From positions 1-8,246 of the forward strand of contig CALFEW010000147.1 in NCBI GenBank assembly GCA_937958365.1: DNA of 8,246 nucleotides, read 5' to 3'. Within the stretch, counting starts at the first letter, position 1, and every line of letters starts with the position of its first letter. Positions 5,871-8,246 of this stretch are shown here, in pieces. This DNA comes from an uncultured Chloroflexota bacterium (GTDB taxonomy: Bacteria > Chloroflexota > Anaerolineae > Promineifilales > Promineifilaceae). A program made the position numbers and the translations under genes. The notes beneath the pieces were generated by a model, which was not told where the DNA came from, ran no database searches, and was given only the letters and a program-made list of their open reading frames with translations.

Positions 5871-7469
5871 ATGATTGATTTCTTGCGACAGCGACAAACC
5901 CGGCGCGACTTGCTGTGGATTACCCTCATTGCCCTGGCCGTGCAGGCTTTTTGGGCGCTGCGCATGAGCCATCCCACCTATTTTGACGCTTTCTATTACA
6001 CCACCAACGCCCAACGGCTGGCCGAAGGGCACGGCCTGACCGAAGAAATCATCTGGCAATATCTGGATCAACCTGCCGGACTGCCTGCGTCCAGCTTTAC
6101 GTATTGGATGCCGCTGCCGGCCTTCATCGCGGCCATCGGCTACAAAATCAACGACAGCTTCCGCACGGCGCAGCTTCCTTTCTGGCTGATGGCCGGATTT
6201 TTGCCCTGGATGAGTTATGGCATCGCCTGGCATTTGCAGAAAGAGCGCTGGATCGCCCGCCCGGCCGCGTTGTTTACGGCGGCGGGTGGTTATTACACCG
6301 CTTATTGGGTGCAGCCGACCACGTTTGTCTTGTTTGCCTGGGTGGGTGGCGGCTGCCTGCTGGCCCTGGCCTGGGCGCATGAGAAAAAGTGGCCCCGCTA
6401 CTGGCTCCTGGCCGGGTTGGCCGCCGGACTGAGCCACCTGACCCGCGCCGACGGCGTGCTGCTGGTGGGCGCGGCGGGGATTGTGTGGTTGTATGAGGTC
6501 AAAGATTCAAGATTTAAGAATGACGGCCGTATCCATTTCCAATCTTTAATCTTGAGTCTTTTCCTTTTTGGCCTGGGCTATCTGCTGGTGATGGCCCCCT
6601 GGTTCTGGCGCACGTACCAGCTTATCGGCCAGCCCATGTCAGCGGTGGGCACGCAGACGATTTTTTTGACGATGTATGACGATGTGTTTTCCTACGGCCG
6701 TCAATTCACCCTCGCCAGTTATCTGGATTGGGGCTGGGGCAACATTTTGCGCTCCAAGCTGGCAGCCCTGTCGTTGGCGGCGCAGACGTTTGTGGCCGTC
6801 ACCGGCCTGACGGTGTTCACCCTGTTTTTTGTGTGGGCCTGGGTGCGATTGGGTCGGGCAGAACGGACGAAGCGATTTATACGGCCGTTCACCTGGTACA
6901 CCATCGTCCTGTATGGCATGATCATCGTTGTCTTTACCTTTCCGGGGCAGCGCGGCAGTTTGCTGCATTCCTCTACGGCTTTGTGGCCCTGGTCTATGGC
7001 TCTGGCGGCAGTGGGCATAGACATTGCCGTGGATTGGATCGCGGCGCGGCGGCCCGCCTGGCGACCAGGACCGGCCAAACGCCTGTTCGCCGGGACGTTT
7101 ATTGTGCTGGTGTTTGTGGTCAGTTTTGCCGTTTCCGCGCGCCAGCCGCTGCAAGTGGCGGAAGCGGCCGTTTATCGTCAGGTGGCCGAGATTGTGCCTG
7201 CGGGGACCGTTGTCATGACCGGTGATCCGCCGGGACTGTATTACCACACCCGCCTGCCGGCCATCGCCACGCCCAACGAACCACCGGAAGTTATGCTGCA
7301 AGCGGCCCGGCAGTTTAACGTTGGTTATTTGCTCTTCGACGTGGATCATCCCAAACCGCTGGATGATCTCTTCGACGAAAAAATCAGCCTGCCTGAACTG
7401 CAAAAAGTGCGTGATTTTGGCGATGGGTTTGTGCTTTATCAGTTTGTCTGGGAAGAGGTCAGCCCATGA
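5871..7469 (+). CDS. GT-C membrane glycosyltransferase, GT39/ArnT/PMT-like
   Basis: A 532-residue polytopic membrane protein of the GT-C fold, expected to take a sugar from a polyprenyl-phosphate donor and attach it to an acceptor on the outer face of the membrane. After a first membrane helix (about 14-32) comes PTYFDAFYYTTNAQRLAEGHGL; D39 sits where these enzymes carry their catalytic acidic residue. About ten further hydrophobic segments follow, with LTRADG in the middle and a C-terminal soluble part of about 130 residues. Residues 211-229 (KDSRFKNDGR to LILS) are hydrophilic and encoded by a palindromic repeat in frame (6501-6561), apparently inserted in the loop before a membrane helix. 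An earlier in-frame ATG at 5817 would add 18 residues encoded by the 5822-5854 hairpin; I prefer 5871, preceded by AAGAAG at 5855-5860. The gene overlaps the next one by 4 bases. Confidence 0.8.
   Translation: MIDFLRQRQTRRDLLWITLIALAVQAFWALRMSHPTYFDAFYYTTNAQRLAEGHGLTEEIIWQYLDQPAGLPASSFTYWMPLPAFIAAIGYKINDSFRTAQLPFWLMAGFLPWMSYGIAWHLQKERWIARPAALFTAAGGYYTAYWVQPTTFVLFAWVGGGCLLALAWAHEKKWPRYWLLAGLAAGLSHLTRADGVLLVGAAGIVWLYEVKDSRFKNDGRIHFQSLILSLFLFGLGYLLVMAPWFWRTYQLIGQPMSAVGTQTIFLTMYDDVFSYGRQFTLASYLDWGWGNILRSKLAALSLAAQTFVAVTGLTVFTLFFVWAWVRLGRAERTKRFIRPFTWYTIVLYGMIIVVFTFPGQRGSLLHSSTALWPWSMALAAVGIDIAVDWIAARRPAWRPGPAKRLFAGTFIVLVFVVSFAVSARQPLQVAEAAVYRQVAEIVPAGTVVMTGDPPGLYYHTRLPAIATPNEPPEVMLQAARQFNVGYLLFDVDHPKPLDDLFDEKISLPELQKVRDFGDGFVLYQFVWEEVSP
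6501..6561 (+). repeat. In-frame imperfect inverted repeat inside the glycosyltransferase gene
   Basis: The left arm 6501-6518 (AAAGATTCAAGATTTAAG) is complementary to 6544-6561 at 16 of 18 positions, around a 25-base loop that holds one ACGGCCGT. The segment is A/T-rich against GC-rich surroundings, yet the frame stays open through it. It looks like a dispersed palindromic repeat inserted in the coding sequence without breaking it. Confidence 0.65.
7451..7458 (+). promoter_or_regulatory. Ribosome-binding site for the last glycosyltransferase gene
   Basis: GGAAGAGG, inside the end of the preceding gene, ends 7 bases before ATG 7466. It supports this start and translation of the overlapping downstream gene. 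Confidence 0.65.
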
Positions 7470-8246
7470 AGCGCCGCTGGTGGGTTATCGCCGCCGTCGC
7501 TCTGGTGATGGCTTTGTTTATTGGCTGGTCGGCGTTGGCGAGCGGCCCGGGTTTCCCTTTGGATGACGGCTGGATTCATCAGACGTATGCGCGGAGCCTG
7601 GCGCGGAACGGCCGTTGGGAATACACCCCTGGCGTTGTCAGCGCCGGGTCTACTTCGCCGCTGTGGACCCTGCTCCTGGCGGTAGGTTACGTTTTGCGCC
7701 TGCCTTATCTGTTTTGGGCGTTTTTTCTGGGCGGACTGTCGCTGCTGTGGCTGGCGCTGGCCGGGATGCAGGTGTGGCGCGTGTTTTGGCCGGAATGGGC
7801 AGGCAAGGATTGGCTGGCCGGTCTGACGCTGGTCCTGACGTGGCCGCTGGTTTGGGGCGCAGCCAGCGGCATGGAAACGATTTTGTTTGCGGCGTTGGGG
7901 GTGCAGATTGTGGCGTGGTACGGCCGTCTGGTTCTGCACGCCGGCGAACACCCTGATTGGCAGCAGGTGGCGGCGCTGGGCTTCTTGTCTGGCCTGTTGA
8001 TTCTGACCCGACCCGATGGGGTGGTGCTGGTGCTGTTGGTGATTGTGGGGCTGTTATTGCGGCCGGTTAGGTGGGGTATGAGGCTGCAAGGTGTGGTGGT
8101 GTATGGGCTGTTAACGGCCGTGCCACTCCTCCCTTATTTTGCCTTCAACCTGGCCGCCAGTGGCAGCATCTGGCCCAACACCTTTTATGCCAAACAGGCC
8201 GAATACCAGGCGCTTCTGAACACGCCGCTGGCTGCGCGTTTTGTGA
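7466..8246 (+). CDS. GT-C-like membrane glycosyltransferase, N-terminal part (runs off the window)
   Basis: Open from ATG 7466 to the window end with 260 codons read and no stop, so the C-terminus is missing. The protein starts MKRRWWVIAAVALVMALF, a membrane helix with a positive N-terminus. It is followed by GFPLDDGWIHQTYARSLARNG, where D33/D34 form the acidic pair typical of the first outer loop of GT-C enzymes. SAGSTSPLWTLLLAVGY, several hydrophobic helices, GAASGMET, LILTRPDG (parallel to LTRADG in the preceding gene) and a segment ending SGSIWPNTFYAK come next. The pattern matches bacterial mannosyltransferase-like or arabinofuranosyltransferase-like membrane proteins using polyprenyl-phosphate sugars. 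Its ATG overlaps the previous stop (ATGA) and has a good ribosome-binding site, so it is co-translated with the previous glycosyltransferase. Donor and acceptor are unknown. Confidence 0.77.
   Translation, partial: MKRRWWVIAAVALVMALFIGWSALASGPGFPLDDGWIHQTYARSLARNGRWEYTPGVVSAGSTSPLWTLLLAVGYVLRLPYLFWAFFLGGLSLLWLALAGMQVWRVFWPEWAGKDWLAGLTLVLTWPLVWGAASGMETILFAALGVQIVAWYGRLVLHAGEHPDWQQVAALGFLSGLLILTRPDGVVLVLLVIVGLLLRPVRWGMRLQGVVVYGLLTAVPLLPYFAFNLAASGSIWPNTFYAKQAEYQALLNTPLAARFV

Larger units (their letters stand above)
868..8121. repeat. Highly iterated palindromic octamer ACGGCCGT, 24 copies
   Basis: Counted by eye, copies start at 868, 1255, 1441, 1860, 2169, 2441, 2893, 3615, 3715, 3883, 4301, 4677, 4771, 5017, 5332, 5380, 5500, 5606, 6523, 6694, 6881, 7608, 7920 and 8114. 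With about 57% GC, roughly 0.2 copies would be expected in 8.2 kb. All lie in coding sequence: 13 are in the phase that encodes Thr-Ala-Val, 8 in the x-Gly-Arg phase and 3 in the Arg-Pro phase. Near matches (TCGGCCGT, GCGGCCGT) also occur. The role is unknown. Confidence 0.9.

Noticed and set aside
6639..7403. 254-codon open frame on the minus strand
   Set aside because: Same reasoning: antisense to the GT39-like gene, low-complexity H/R/Q/G composition and no recognisable domain.
868..8121. Reading the repeated ACGGCCGT sites as a CRISPR array or regulatory operator set
   Set aside because: Spacing is irregular, copies are all inside genes, and there are no constant spacers or flanking longer repeats. 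Operator sites would be expected near promoters, where none occurs.

Overview
The window (about 57% GC by eye) reads as bacterial accessory or envelope chromosome sequence. No rRNA, tRNA, CRISPR array, transposase or phage gene is visible. Dense coding, GC-rich codons, several multi-pass GT-C-like proteins, imperfect palindromic repeats between and inside genes, and a heavily repeated octamer ACGGCCGT suggest an uncultured-type Chloroflexota (Anaerolineae-like) genome. That placement is inference from general resemblance; no marker gene is present to prove it.

Layout. (1) 1-294, + strand: C-terminal end of a family-5 peptide/oligopeptide ABC-transporter solute-binding protein. (2) 291-318: a strong sigma70-type promoter whose -35 overlaps that gene's stop codon. 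It serves a response regulator (445-1569, +) with a receiver domain, a Roadblock/LC7-like middle domain and a Pro-rich/acidic tail. (3) 1579-1637: an A/T-rich imperfect inverted repeat at a convergent gene junction. (4) 1616-2581, - strand: a RimK-like ATP-grasp ligase. (5) 2593-2621: a promoter in the 68-bp divergent gap, driving a + strand cluster that continues to the window end.

The + strand cluster contains a polyprenol-phosphate mannose synthase-like GT2 enzyme (2650-3408), a zinc-ribbon-type SAM methyltransferase (3405-4313), an unnamed multi-pass membrane protein with a conserved-looking C-terminal domain (4372-5817), a GT39/ArnT-like membrane glycosyltransferase (5871-7469) and a second GT-C-like membrane glycosyltransferase cut by the window end (7466-8246). 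Two ATGA overlaps and short gaps argue for one transcript. A coherent reading is that the GT2 enzyme makes a lipid-linked sugar on the cytoplasmic face and the GT-C enzymes use it as donor on the outer face to glycosylate a lipid, polymer or protein, with the methyltransferase possibly decorating the product. The acceptor cannot be read from the sequence.

The most unusual signal is not a gene. The 8-bp palindrome ACGGCCGT occurs 24 times by my count, all inside coding regions and in all three codon phases (encoding T-A-V, x-G-R or R-P), where well under one copy would be expected by chance. It behaves like the cyanobacterial HIP1 element but has a different sequence. Palindromic repeats are also present at 1579-1637, 5822-5854 and, in frame inside a glycosyltransferase gene, 6501-6561.
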